Assembly: GCA_000711775.1 (NCBI GenBank)
Contig: ARYC01002578.1
Span: forward strand, 25,687 to 89,686
Origin: Oxytricha trifallax
Taxonomy: Eukaryota; Ciliophora; Spirotrichea; Sporadotrichida; Oxytrichidae
DNA length: 64,000 nt
Reading direction: 5' to 3'
A program made the translations under genes and the position numbers. Below are positions 43,901-54,557 of this stretch, piece after piece; position 1 is the first letter of the stretch; the number at the start of each line of letters is the position of its first letter. The notes beneath the pieces are model-generated. The model was not told the DNA's origin. It worked only from the letters and a program-made list of their open reading frames with translations, and ran no database searches.

Positions 43901-45893
43901 AAAATTATTAAGTGCAAAATTACAAAAATTATTGTTATAAACTGAGTATAAATATGAAGTCTTAGAGCTGAGAATAAACCATCATTAATGCTGTAGTAAC
44001 TCCTATATAGTCCAGCTATAGCTATAGAGGTTTTAAGAGCTTTATAATAGAAATTTAGATTTGAATTTAAACATGGCGGTCAACTTAAATCGTAGAGCGG
44101 CACTTTTAGGAGCAGGTCAATCAATGCTTAACTTTGGTTCAAACAAGAAACAAGAAGTTATATATATTGAGAGGGAGGCAGAGCTAAGAGCTCTTGAATT
44201 TGAAGCACAGGTTTTTATTATATAGGTTTAAAACATGAAACAGAAAGCGAAATAGAAGTTTAAACATTAATAAAAGATGTTGAGGAAGAAAAGGAACAGC
44301 TTCAGATTTAAAGGATTAAAACTTTTGAATGCCAAGACTGCTAAAATTTTTTCTCTACTGATTCCAGTTTGAAGAGACATATGAAAGAGGTTCACTCTGG
44401 GAAAGCCAAGGTGTATTTTAAGCATGATAAGGTCGATGGCAGGTACTAGTGCACGACTTGTGAGAAGTCTTAAACTCACTCAGCTAAAGTTAAGAAACAT
44501 ATGCAGAAGCATCACCTAAGTGAGTTCTTGATTTAAGATAAAGAGACTTAGAAATTAGTGCCCGCTAAAAGAAAATCTAATAATCTTGAGACTTAAAAAG
44601 AACAACAGGAGAAGCTAAAGAGGCAGAAGCGAATAGAATTAATGAATCAACCTGCTGGTAATGTCTTTTTAGCATGCTTTTAAGAGAAAGCCATGTATAT
44701 TCCTGCACTAAATGCAGTAGACCTTAGCACTTGTATTGAAAACTACTTACATATAAACGTACCTGCTAAAGCAAAACTCATAGTGATTAATGACCATGCC
44801 TACAAGGTATATCCTTTCAGCTATCTCCTGAAAAACGAGCAGTATCAAAATGAGTTTGCTAACGAATATATTGTACTTAGAGAGGCATAGAAAAAAATTG
44901 CAACAATTCGCTCAAGCTAAATGGTGTTATTTTAGGGTTTGGTTTCATCGCACTAAGGCTAAAAAAGTTTGAAATGACTCTCCGAGATTATCTATATTAA
45001 AACAGATACCCAGATGACTTGAATATGATTCTATCTAATATGATAAAGGGTGTTTAGGAACTTCACGAGCTTGGATACATTCATAGAGATTTGAAGCCTG
45101 AAAATGTTATGCTAAACCTTTGCCCTTTAGAAGTAGTTGTAATCGATTTTAATAGAGCCTTAAGATAAGAGATTGTAACCTTAGCAAAGGTTCTTGGTAC
45201 TCCAGGTTACTTCCCAATCAGAGAGAAATGGACTAATGGATCTATTTAGTGGGATGTTTAAGCAATAGCTGCAATAATTTTAGAGTGCGACATGGAAAGC
45301 ATGACTAACATTAAAACAAAATATGAAAATAATCAATAAATCTAGCTGAGAAACACAGAAAACAAGATGATGTATGCTAAGAAATAAAGAAGATTGTAGA
45401 GAAGATAATAGTAAGAGCTCCAGAATATCCAAGACAATCCTTAGACGATATGCTCGAACCACTAAAGAAAGCGAGATTCAAGAGATACAACAAAGACAAG
45501 CAAGTAAAATTCATGTGATATAATTAAACTAATACTCATTAAATACATATTAAAGTCTCAATAAACTTCCGTTTTCTCTACTAACCCTAATAAAACCCCA
45601 ACTTTACCCTACTAATCAAAGCACTTATAAACCTCACTAAGGGGTTTTGGGGTTTTGAATGGAATGCTTTTGCACTGGCTGGGAGACTATAGAAACCTGT
45701 CTTGACTTTTATCAATGTAGATACTCAAGAAGTTAATGAAAATAAAAGCAGTAAAATTTCACAAGCTATAGAATAGAACAGAGATTAGGCACTGAACTTA
45801 GCATTGTTTATGAATTTTCATAATCCACATAAAAATCTTCATTTAATGGATCTATATACAGATCTATGTGGCTTTTCTTATAAGGGAGACATT
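40963..45893 (+). CDS. TAM41: TAM41 mitochondrial CDP-diacylglycerol synthase, interrupted by TBE A and 3'-incomplete
   Basis: TAM41 makes CDP-diacylglycerol in the mitochondrial inner membrane for cardiolipin synthesis. ATG 40963 opens MKEFLSHLVKHNFPSQHIKY, followed by the nucleotidyltransferase signature FGYGSAVFKQ. After intron 41077-41213 come MILIVDDTYKFHKENM and IKYGIISVEKAVQDLKE. There a complete TBE (41545-45657) intervenes. Beyond it the frame resumes with WNAFALAGRLQKPVLTFINV and …LYTDLCGFSYKGD (45658-45893), again TAM41-like. Removing the TBE with one AAT gives …DLKEWNAFALAGRL in frame. The C-terminal third of the protein is not in the window; the next sequence is TBE B. Confidence 0.85.
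41647..42711 (+). pseudogene. TBE A 42-kDa DDE transposase, frameshift and in-frame TGAs
   Basis: An IS630/Tc1-type DDE transposase. The three catalytic regions are visible: FIHADEAVFTF, ILFVDNLSVHKTKE and SPQFNGIEFYW. An N-terminal helix-turn-helix-like part (AAIAKLLRKSASTVRYH) precedes them. Relative to TBE C, one T is missing in the run near 41669, so the first codons are out of frame. Two in-frame TGA codons (41856-41858 and 42027-42029) occur at the same places in TBEs B and C. The gene ends at TGA 42709-42711, 6 bp before the convergent 22-kDa gene's stop. TBE transposases act in genome rearrangement in Oxytricha. Confidence 0.85.
42718..43506 (-). CDS. TBE A 22-kDa ORF
   Basis: The second TBE gene, of unknown biochemical role. 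ATG 43506 opens MESFYEQMKRVEAQEMI. The best-conserved part is TAGLFLPTMEGTKISFLKAI and LSNKLPERKFFFGVLGTIK. The basic C-terminus (KEEKKEKPNPFKSSFDM) ends at TGA 42718. An in-frame TGA near 43393-43395, shared with B and C, splits the frame after about 37 codons; the second subfamily (TBE E) has a sense codon there. A smaller product starting at ATG 43380 is also possible. Confidence 0.75.
43685..43915. promoter_or_regulatory. Palindrome-rich divergent control region of TBE A
   Basis: Between the divergent 22-kDa and 57-kDa genes lies a block of short palindromes and inverted motifs built on GTACC/GGTAC, for example AGTACCGGTACT, TTGGTACCAA and TTGGTACCAGTACCAA. The same block occurs in TBEs B (about 48025-48250) and C (about 52370-52580). 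The second subfamily has differently spelled palindromes at the same place (about 55525-55710 in D and 61915-62095 in E). A bidirectional promoter or binding site for an element-encoded zinc-finger protein is an inference from position. Confidence 0.5.
44073..45518 (+). pseudogene. TBE A 57-kDa zinc-finger/kinase-like protein, frameshifted
   Basis: ATG 44073 opens MAVNLNRRAALLGAGQ. C2H2-type fingers follow (FECQDCQNFFSTDSSLKRHM, then QCTTCEKSQTHSAKVKKHMQ). The C-terminal half is kinase-like: catalytic loop HRDLKPENVMLN, then IDFNRA in place of the usual DFG, GTPGYFP activation-segment end and WDVWAIAAIILEC. Base losses near 44248 and 44895 relative to B and C break the frame, so this copy cannot make the full protein. 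The stop is at 45516-45518. Confidence 0.8.
45658..45893 (+). repeat. TAM41 MDS, first of two copies
   Basis: This 236-bp TAM41 coding segment lies between TBE A and TBE B and is repeated at 49999-50234. The two copies read the same along their length except for one base in the last triplet (ATT here, AGT in the second). Its left end carries the AAT duplicated around TBE A, its right end an ANT triplet at the start of TBE B. Confidence 0.9.
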
Positions 45894-45994
45894 CAAAACC
45901 CCAAAACCCCTCAGTGAGTTTATAAGTGCTTTGATTAGTAGGGTAAAGTTGGGGTTTTATTAGGGTTAGTAGAGAAATTAGGCCAGTTTGCAAA

Positions 45995-47058
45995 ATGAGA
46001 AATAGAAATTTGCGATTTTTGGGGTCTATTTATGATGAGAAATATTTAGATTTACTGCTTAAGCTTAGGTATGGTGCGAGTATTAATATAAACTAACTCA
46101 AACCAAATATGAATTATGCTGCTATAGCAAAGCTCCTGCGCAAGAGTGCCTCAACAGTTAGGTATCATTGCTTGTTAGCTGTTTAGCATTTCAATTCTGC
46201 TTCTTGATAACATCCTGTAAGAAAATAAAAGTTCTCTAAGCAGCATATTGAATATCTCTGCGATTCTAAGACTCTTAAGTATTGGGCACATTTCCCATTT
46301 GACTAGCGAGCTGTGATGTTTCATCGCAAGTTTCCTGACATGCGTATCTCACCATAGACTATCGCAAATATTTATTGAAGAAATGGTATTATCTTCAAGA
46401 CTGTCAATAGAGTGAAGAGAGTGATTAACTTTACTCTGCCATTTATAGTAATAATTTAAACTATATATATGATTAAATGCAGAGGTCTGTTGATAATAAC
46501 ATCAAGTTCATACACGCTGATGAAGCTGTGTTTACGTTCAACACCTTTAATAATAAGTCTTGGTACAAGAAGTACGATAATATAGAAGTGTATGACTAAA
46601 AGGTTAAGGTCGTCACTCACGCAATTTTGGCTGGTATCAGCGAAGATTCAGGCTTAGAAACTTATGTTATTCATCCTCGCCCTATTAAGCGAGAGCAGTA
46701 TATAGAGTTCTTACATAAGCTAAGAGATAAGTACAACGATCAAGAGATCATCCTGTTTGTTGATAACCTCTCAGTTCATAAGACTAAGGAATCTAAGAAA
46801 GCTTATAAAGAATTAAAGATAACTCCTGTGTATAACGTTCTTTACAGTCCTCAATTTAATGGAATCGAATTCTATTGGAGTTAGATTAAGACTCACTACA
46901 AGAAACTCTTGCTGTATCACCTAATGCATGATCTACCAATTGACACAGTAGACTTAATACAGAGTAGTTGCAAGAGAGTGGGTAAAGACTAGACTACGAT
47001 ATGTGCAAGGAAAGGAATAATGAATGTTAATTAATAAGTGTTAGACTTAAATGAATGA
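45995..47058 (+). pseudogene. TBE B 42-kDa transposase, frameshifted
   Basis: Same protein as in A and C, with the intact DDE regions (HADEAVFTF, LFVDNLSVHK, SPQFNGIEFYW). A missing T near 46441 (CCATTTATAG instead of CCATTTTATAG) shifts the frame, and the two shared TGA codons are present. Confidence 0.8.
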
Positions 47059-47064
47059 ATAATT

Positions 47065-47853
47065 TCACATATCAAAAGAACTCTTAAATGGATTCGGCTT
47101 CTCTTTCTTTTCTTCCTTTGGTGCTTTACTAGGACCCATGTTTCTTCTCTTTGTACCAGCACCAGCATCTATGTTCATTTCATCAGACTTTTAAACTTCA
47201 TTATAAAGTCTCTTGCTAACTTAATGAATGGTTTGAGACTTTCTCTATCTGTGAACCTTTGCATTCTCTTTCATTAGAAATATACCAGTTCCAGGTTTCC
47301 CTAAAAAGTTATAAATCAAAGCTTACTAGAGAGATATGGATGCTTCTTAAGCTCTGCTAGCCAGGTCTCACTTATTAATATTCCTTGCTTCTTTTAATCT
47401 TCAGTAAAATAGAGTAGCGTTTCTTATGAGCTTCTTCTATAATTTCTCTCAAATAATCCTCTTTGATTGTACCAAGAACACCAAAGAAGAAGCTTCTTTC
47501 AGGCAATTTATTTGAGAGTTACTTCTTGCTAGGAAGGTGAATAACCACTTCATCATCTTTCATTGCATCCTCGTAGAGATTTGTGACTGAAATCTCTGGG
47601 TAGTTAGGTATTTCAATCAGTTTGATTTCTAGTTTTTAAAAGCTTTCTTCTCCTCGCAGAGTATTGCTTTTAAGAATGATATTTTAGTACCTTCCATCGT
47701 TGGAAGGAAAAGACCAACTGTATACATCGTTGATTAACATCAATTTATTTTACCATGCTAAGTAAGGTCTCGATAGAGATCCTCCTTGCTTCTGAATCTT
47801 GAGATCATTTCTTGAGCCTCAACCCTTTTCATTTGTTCATTGAATGATTCCAT
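47065..47853 (-). pseudogene. TBE B 22-kDa ORF, small indels
   Basis: Homologue of the A copy. Deletions near 47404 and 47632 relative to A and C break the frame, and the shared TGA is present. Confidence 0.7.
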
Positions 47854-48418
47854 CTTTGTTCCTCTTCCTATTAATGAATTTCAAGTTTTAATTGATAGAC
47901 TTCTGGATCCTATCCTTTAAAATCTTACTATTAAATATGGGCATCTTATAGGAGATCAACCCTGTAAAGATACGTGGAGAAGGTTCGCAGAAGCTTAACA
48001 AACTTCAGAGATGGAGCTCCATTTTTATCAATTTAACTCCATTAAATTAGTACTAAATTTGTTTAAATTTAATTAGTACCGGTACTAAAATCGTTTAAGT
48101 TTAATTGGTACCAATTTAATAGTACCAAAACTTAATTAGTACCTAGATTTAATCCAGTGAGGTTTTAATGGAAAAGTTCCAATCTGGTTCAAAACTTAAT
48201 TGGTACCAGTACCAACCTGAACTTTATCTGAGTTCGTACCAGAATCAAAATTATTAAGTGCAAAATTACAAAAATTATAGTTATAAACTGAGTATAAATA
48301 TGAAGTCTTAGAACTGAGATCAAACCATCATTAATGCTGTAGCAACTCCTATATAGTCCAGCTATAGCTATAGAGGTTTTAAGAGCTTTATAATAGAAAT
48401 TTAAATTTGAATTTAAAC

Positions 48419-49859
48419 ATGGCGGTCAACTTAAATCGTAGAGCGGCACTTTTAGGAGCAGCTCAATCAAAGCTCAACTTTGGTTCAAACAAGAAACAAG
48501 AAGTTATATATATTGAGAGGGAGGCAGAGCTAAGAGCTCTTGAATTTGAAGCACAGGTTTTAATTATATAGGTTTAAAACATGAAAGAGAAAGCTGAAAT
48601 AGAAGTTTAAACATCAATAAAAGATGTTGAGGAAGAAAAGGAACAGCTTCAGATTTAAAGGATTAAAACTTTTGAATGCTAAGACTGCTAAAACTTTTTC
48701 TCTACTGATTCCAGTTTGAAGAGACATATGAAAGAGGTACACTCTAGGAAAGCTAACGTGATTTTAAGCATGATAAGGTCGATGGCAGGTACTAGTGCAC
48801 GACTTGTGAGAAGTCTTATACTCACTCAGCTAAAGTTAAGAAACATATGCAGTAGCATCACCTAAGTGAGTTCTTGATTTAAGATAAAGAGACTTAGAAA
48901 TTAGTGCCCGCTAAAAGAAAATCTATTAATCTTGAGACTTAAAAAGAACAACAGGAGAAGCTCAAGAGGCAGAAGCGAATAGAATTAATGAATCAACCTG
49001 CTGGTAATGTCTTTTTAGCACTTTAAGAGAGAGCCATGTATATTCCTGCACTAAATGCAGTAGACCTTAGCAGTTGTATTGAAAACTACTTACAAATAAA
49101 CGTACCTGCTAAAGCAAAACTCATAGTGGTTGATGACTATGCCTACAAGGTATATCCTTTCAGCTATCTCCTTAAAAACCAGCAGTATCAAAATGAGTTT
49201 GCTAACGAATATATTGTACTTAGAGAGGCTTAGAAAAAAGATTGCAAGAATTTGCTCAAGCTAGATGGTGTTATTTTAGGGTTTAGTTTCATCGCACTAA
49301 GCTAAAAAAGTTTGAAATGACTCTCCGAGATTATCTATATTAAAACAGATACCCAGATGACTTGAATGATATTCTATCTAATATGATAAAGGGTGTTTAG
49401 GAACTTCACGAGCTTGGATACGTTCATAGAGATTTGAACCCTGAAAATGTTATGCTAAACCTTTGCCCTTTAGAGTAGTTGTAATCGATTTTAATAGAGC
49501 CTTAAGATAAGAGATTGTAACCTTAGCAAGGTTCTTGGTACTCCAGGTTACTTCCCAATCAGAGAGAAAAGGACTAATGCCTCTATTTAGTGGGATGTTT
49601 GGGCAATAGCTGCAATAATTTTAGAGTGCGATATGGAAAGCATGACTTACATTAATACAAAATATGAAAAATAATCAAAAAATCTAGCTGAGAAGCACAT
49701 AAACAAGATGATGTATGCTAAGAAATAAAGAAGATTGTAGAGAAGATAATAGTAAGAGCTCCAGCATATCCAAGACAATCCTTAGACGATATGCTCGAAC
49801 CACTAAAGAAAGCGAGATTCAAGAGATACAACAAAGACAAGCAAGTAAAATTCGAGTGA
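48419..49859 (+). pseudogene. TBE B 57-kDa zinc-finger/kinase-like protein, frameshifted
   Basis: Same architecture as the A copy. Single-base losses near 48760 (within the fingers) and near 49475 (after NLCPLE in the kinase-like part) disrupt it. The catalytic loop reads HRDLNPEN, with Lys changed to Asn. Confidence 0.75.
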
Positions 49860-49998
49860 TATAATTAAACTAATACTCATTAAATACATAATAAAGTCTC
49901 ATTAAACTTCCGTTTTCTCTACTAACCCTAATAAAACCCCAACTTTACCCTACTAATCAAAGCACTTATAAACCTCACTAAGGGGTTTTGGGGTTTTG

Positions 49999-50234
49999 AA
50001 TGGAATGCTTTTGCACTGGCTGGGAGACTATAGAAACCTGTCTTGACTTTTATCAATGTAGATACTCAAGAAGTTAATGAAAATAAAAGCAGTAAAATTT
50101 CACAAGCTATAGAATAGAACAGAGATTAGGCACTGAACTTAGCATTGTTTATGAATTTTCATAATCCACATAAAAATCTTCATTTAATGGATCTATATAC
50201 AGATCTATGTGGCTTTTCTTATAAGGGAGACAGT
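49999..50234 (+). repeat. TAM41 MDS, second copy
   Basis: A second copy of the 236-bp TAM41 segment of 45658-45893, here between TBEs B and C. It reads the same protein (WNAFALAGRLQKPVLTF…GFSYKGD). Only one copy can be used in a functional TAM41. Confidence 0.9.
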
Positions 50235-50336
50235 CAAAACCCCAAAACCCCTTAGTGAGGTTTATAAGTGCTTTGATTAGTAGGGTAAAGTTGGGGTTTT
50301 ATTAGGGTTAGTAGAGAAATTAGGCCAGTTTGCAAA

Positions 50337-51401
50337 ATGAGAAATAGAAATTAGCGATTTTTGGGGTCTATTTATGATGAGAAATATTTAGATTTACTGC
50401 TTAAGCTTAGGTATGGTGCGAGTATTAATATAGACTAACTCAAACCAGTAATGAATTATGCTGCTATAGCTAAGCTCCTTCGCAAGAGTGCCTCAACAGT
50501 TAGGTATCATTGCTTGTTAGCTGTTTAGCATTTCAATTCTGGTTCTTGATAACATCCTGTAAGAAAATAAAAGTTCTCTTAGCACCATATTGAATATCTC
50601 TGCGATTCTAAGACTCTTAAGTATTGGGCACATTTCCCACTTGACTAGCGAGCTGTGATGTTTCATCGCAAGTTTCCTGACATGCGTATCTCACCATAGA
50701 CTATCGCAAATATTTATTGAAGGAACGGTATTACCTTCAAGACTGTCAATAGAGTGAAGAGAGTGATTGACTTTACTCTGCCATTTTATAGTAATAATTT
50801 AAACTATATATATGATTAAATGCAGAGGTCTGTTGATAATAACATCAAGTTCATACACGCTGATGAAGCTGTGTTTACGTTCAACACCTTTATTAATAAG
50901 TCTTGGTACAAGAAGTACGATAATATAGAAGTGTATGACTAAAAGGTTAAGGTTGTCACTCACGCAATTTTGGCTGGTATCAGTGAAGATTCAGGCTTAG
51001 AAACTTATGTTATTCATCCTCGCTCTATTAAGCGAGAGCAGTATATAGAGTTCTTACATAAGTTAAGAGATAAGTACAACGATCAAGAGATCATCCTGTT
51101 TGTTGATAACCTCTCAGTTCATAAGACTAAGGAATCTAAGAAAGCTTATGAAGAATTAAAGATAACTCCTGTGTATAACGTTCCTTACAGTCCTCAATTT
51201 AATGGAATCGAATTCTATTGGAGTTAGATTAAGACTCACTACAAGAAACTCTTGCTGTATCACCTAATGCATGATCTACCAATCGACACAGTAGACTTAA
51301 TACAGAGTAGTTGCAAGAGAGTGGGTAAAGACTAGACTACGATATGTGCAAGGAAAGGAAGAATGAATGTTTATTAATAAGTGTTAGACTTAAATGAATG
51401 A
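50337..51401 (+). CDS. TBE C 42-kDa transposase, full-length frame with two in-frame TGAs
   Basis: The best-preserved 42-kDa copy: one frame from ATG 50337 to TGA 51399-51401, interrupted only by TGA at 50547-50549 and 50718-50720. The second TGA lies in the context IY-TGA-RNGITFK, just before the catalytic core. The DDE regions are intact (HADEAVFTF, LFVDNLSVHK, SPQFNGIEFYW). Either the copy is inactive or the TGAs are decoded; the sequence cannot decide. Confidence 0.75.
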
Positions 51402-51407
51402 ATTATT

Positions 51408-52198
51408 TCACATATCAAACGAACTCTTAAATGGATTCGGCTTCTCTTTCTTTTCTTCCTCTGGTGCTTTACTAGGACCCATGTTTCTTCTCTTTGTACC
51501 AGCACCAGCATCTATGTTCATATCATCAGACTTTTAAACTTCATTATAAAGTCTCTTGCTAACTTAATGAATGGTTTGAGACTTTCTCTCTCTGTGAACC
51601 TTTGCATTCTCTTTCATTAGAAATATACCAGTTCCAGGTTTCCCTAAAAAGTTATAAATCAAAGCTTACTAGAGAGATAAGGATGCTTCTTAAGCTCTGC
51701 TAGCCACGTCTCGCTTATTAGTATTCCTTGCTTCTTTTAATCTTCAGGAGAAATAGAGTAGCGTTTCTTATGAGCTTCTTCTATAATTTCTCTCAAATAA
51801 TCCTCTTTGATTGTACCAAGAACACCAAAGAAGAAGTTTCTTTCAGGCAATTTATTTGAGAGTTACTTCTTGCTAGGAAGGTAAATAACCACTTCATCAT
51901 CTTTCATTGCATCCTCGTAGAGATTTGTGACTGAAATCTCTGGGTAGTTAGGTATTTCAATCAGTTTGATTTCTATGTTTTTAAAAGCTTTCTTCTCCTC
52001 GCAGAGTATTGCTTTTAAGAATGATATTTTAGTACCTTCCATCGTTGGAAGGAATAGACCAACTGTATACATCGTTGATTAACATCAATTTATTTTACCA
52101 TGCTAAGTAAGGTATCGATAGAGATCCTCCTTGCTTCTGAATCTTGATATCATTTCTTGAGCCTCAACCCTTTTCATTTGTTCATTGAATGATTCCAT
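51408..52198 (-). CDS. TBE C 22-kDa ORF
   Basis: Same protein as in A, start ATG 52198, stop 51408. The frame is complete except for the TGA near 52085 shared with A and B. Confidence 0.7.
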
Positions 52199-52758
52199 CT
52201 TTGTTCCTCTTCCTATTAATGAATTTCAAGTTTTAATTTATAGACTTCTGGATCCTATCCTTTAAAATCTTACTATTAAATATGGGCATCTTATAGGAGG
52301 TCAACCCTGTAAAGATACGTGGAGAAGGTTCGCAGAAGCTGTAACAAACTTCAGAGATGGAGCTCCATTTTTATCAATTTAACTCCATTAAATTAGTACT
52401 AAATTTGTTTAAATTTAATTAGTACCGGTACTAAATTCGTTTAAGTTTAATTGGTACCAATTTAATAGTACCAAAACTTAATTAGTACCTAGTTTTAATC
52501 CAGTGAGGTTTTAATGGAAAAGTTCCAATCTGGTTCTAAACTTAATTGGTACCAGTACCAACCTGAACTTTATCTGAGTTCGTACCAGAATCAAAATTAT
52601 TAAGTGCAAAATTACAAAAATTATAGTTATAAACTGAGTATAAATATGAAGTCTTAGAGCTGAGATCAAACCATCATTAATGCTGTAGCAACTTATATAT
52701 AGTCCAGCTATAGCTATAGAGGTTTTAAGAGCTTTATAATAGAAATTTAAATTTGAAC

Positions 52759-54203
52759 ATGGCGGTCAACTTAAATCGTAGAGCGGCACTTTTAGGAGCA
52801 GGTCAATAAATGCTTAACTTTGGTTCAACCAAGAAACAAGAAGTTATATATATTGAGAGGGAGGCAGAGCTAAGAGCTCTTGAATTTGAAGCACAAGTTT
52901 TTATTATATAAGTTTAAAACATGAAACAGAAAGCTGAAATAGAAGTTTAAACATTAATAAAAGATGTTGAGGAAGAAAAGGAACAGCTTCAGATTTAAAG
53001 GATTAAAACTTTTGAATGCCAAGACTGCTAAAGTTTTTCTCTACTGATTCCAGTTTGAAGAGACATATGAAAGAGGTTCACTCTGGGAAAGCCAAGGTGT
53101 ATTTTAAGCATGATAAGGTCGATGGCAGGTACTAGTGCACGACTTGTGAGAAGTCTTAAACTCACTCAGCTAAAGTTAAGAAACATATGCAGAAGCATCA
53201 CCTAAGTGAGTTCTTGATTTAAGATAAAGAGACTTAGAAATTAGTGCCCGCTAAAAAAAAATCTAATAATCTTGAGACTTAAAAAGAACAACAGGAGAAG
53301 CTCAAGAGGCAGAAGCGAATAGAATTAATGAATCAACCTGCTGGTAATGTATTTTTAGCATGCTTTTAAGAGAGAGCAATGTATATACCTGCACTAAATG
53401 CAGTAGACCTTAGCAGTTGTATCGAAAACTACTTACATATAAACGTACCTGCTAAAGCAAAACTCATAGTAGTTGATGACTATGCCTACAAGGTATATCC
53501 TTTCAGCTATCTCCTTAAAAACGAGCAGTATCAAAATGAGTTTGCTAACGAATATATTGTACTTAGAGAGGCATAGAAAAAAGATTGCAAGAATTTGCTC
53601 AAGCTAGATGGTGTTATTTCAGGGTTTGGTTTCATCGCACTAAGGCTAAAAAAGTTTGAAATGACTCTCCGAGATTAGCTATATTAAAACAGATACCCAG
53701 ATGACTTGAATGATATTCTATCTAATATGATAAAGGGTGTTTAAGAACTTCACGAGCTTATACGTTCATAGAGATTTGAAGCCTGAAAATGTTATGCTAA
53801 ACCTTTGCCCTTTAGAAGTAGTCGTAATCGATTATAATAGAGCCTTAAGATAAGAGATTGTAAACTTAGCAAAGGTTCTTGGTACTCCAGGTTACTTCCC
53901 AATCAGAGAGAATGGACTAATGGCTATATTTAGTGGGATGTTTGGGCAGTAGCTGCAATAATATTAGAGTGCGATATGGAAAGCATGACATACATTAATA
54001 CAAAATATGAAAAATAATAAATAAATCTAGCTGAGAAGCACATAAAACAAGATGATGTATGCTAAGAAATAAAGAAGATTGTAGAGAAGATAATAGTAAG
54101 AGCTCCAGCATATCCAAGACAATCCTTAGACGATATGCTCGAACAACTAAAGAAAGCGAGATTCAAGAGATACAACAAAGACAAGCAAGTAAAATTCGTG
54201 TGA
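52759..54203 (+). pseudogene. TBE C 57-kDa zinc-finger/kinase-like protein, frameshifted
   Basis: Same domains as in A and B. Losses near 53032, near 53759 (between HEL and the catalytic loop) and near 53912 relative to the other copies break the frame, each at sites different from A and B. Confidence 0.75.
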
Positions 54204-54335
54204 TATAATTTAACTAATACTCATTAAATACATATTAAAGTCTCATTAAACTTGCGTATTCTCTACTAACCCTAATAAAACCCCAACTTTACCCTACTAA
54301 TCAAAGCACTTATAAACCTCACTAAGGGGTTTTGG

Positions 54336-54515
54336 TTTAGTCCATATTTAATGGAATTGAATTCTACTGGGGTATACTAAAAGGTCATTATAAGAAACTG
54401 CTGCTATACCACCTGATGCATGACCTACCTAATGATACAGTCGATTTTATAAAAAGTTCAGCTAAGAGAGTTGATAATTAGTTGGCATAAAAGTGTGCTA
54501 AAGAAGGGAGAGAAT
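54336..54515 (+). pseudogene. TBE D 42-kDa transposase, C-terminal fragment
   Basis: Retains the GIEFYW catalytic-glutamate region and the C-terminus (YHLMHDLPNDTVDFIKSS). Everything upstream is lost at the junction with TBE C. Confidence 0.8.
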
Positions 54516-54557
54516 GTATATAAATAAGTTTTAGAGTTAAGTTAATGAATATTTAAG

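Larger units (their letters stand above)
41545..45657 (+). mobile_element. TBE A, telomere-bearing element, complete, inside TAM41
   Basis: 4113 bp with 85-bp perfect or near-perfect inverted repeats (41545-41629 and 45573-45657) starting CAAAACCCCAAAACCCC, i.e. C4A4 telomere repeats as in Oxytricha TBEs. It is flanked by AAT at 41542-41544 and 45658-45660, fitting the known ANT target. It carries three genes in the classical order: 42-kDa transposase (+), 22-kDa ORF (-) and 57-kDa zinc-finger/kinase ORF (+). Indels break the transposase and 57-kDa frames in this copy. It lies between two TAM41 MDSs and so behaves as an IES with a 3-bp pointer. Confidence 0.95.
45894..49998 (+). mobile_element. 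TBE B, complete
   Basis: 4105 bp, nearly identical to TBE A, with the same C4A4 inverted termini and the same three genes. Its flanks do not match: ATT on the left (45891-45893) and AAT on the right (49999-50001). The left neighbour is the right end of the TAM41 MDS and the right neighbour is the left end of that same MDS. B is therefore not a simple insertion but part of a tandem duplication. Confidence 0.95.
50235..54335 (+). mobile_element. TBE C, right terminus clipped
   Basis: Nearly identical to A and B, flanked on the left by AGT (50232-50234). The right inverted repeat stops within the telomere-like end: after GGGGTTTTGG the expected final bases are missing and the sequence passes into the interior of a different TBE (D). 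Position 54335/54336 is therefore a chimeric junction. Confidence 0.93.
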
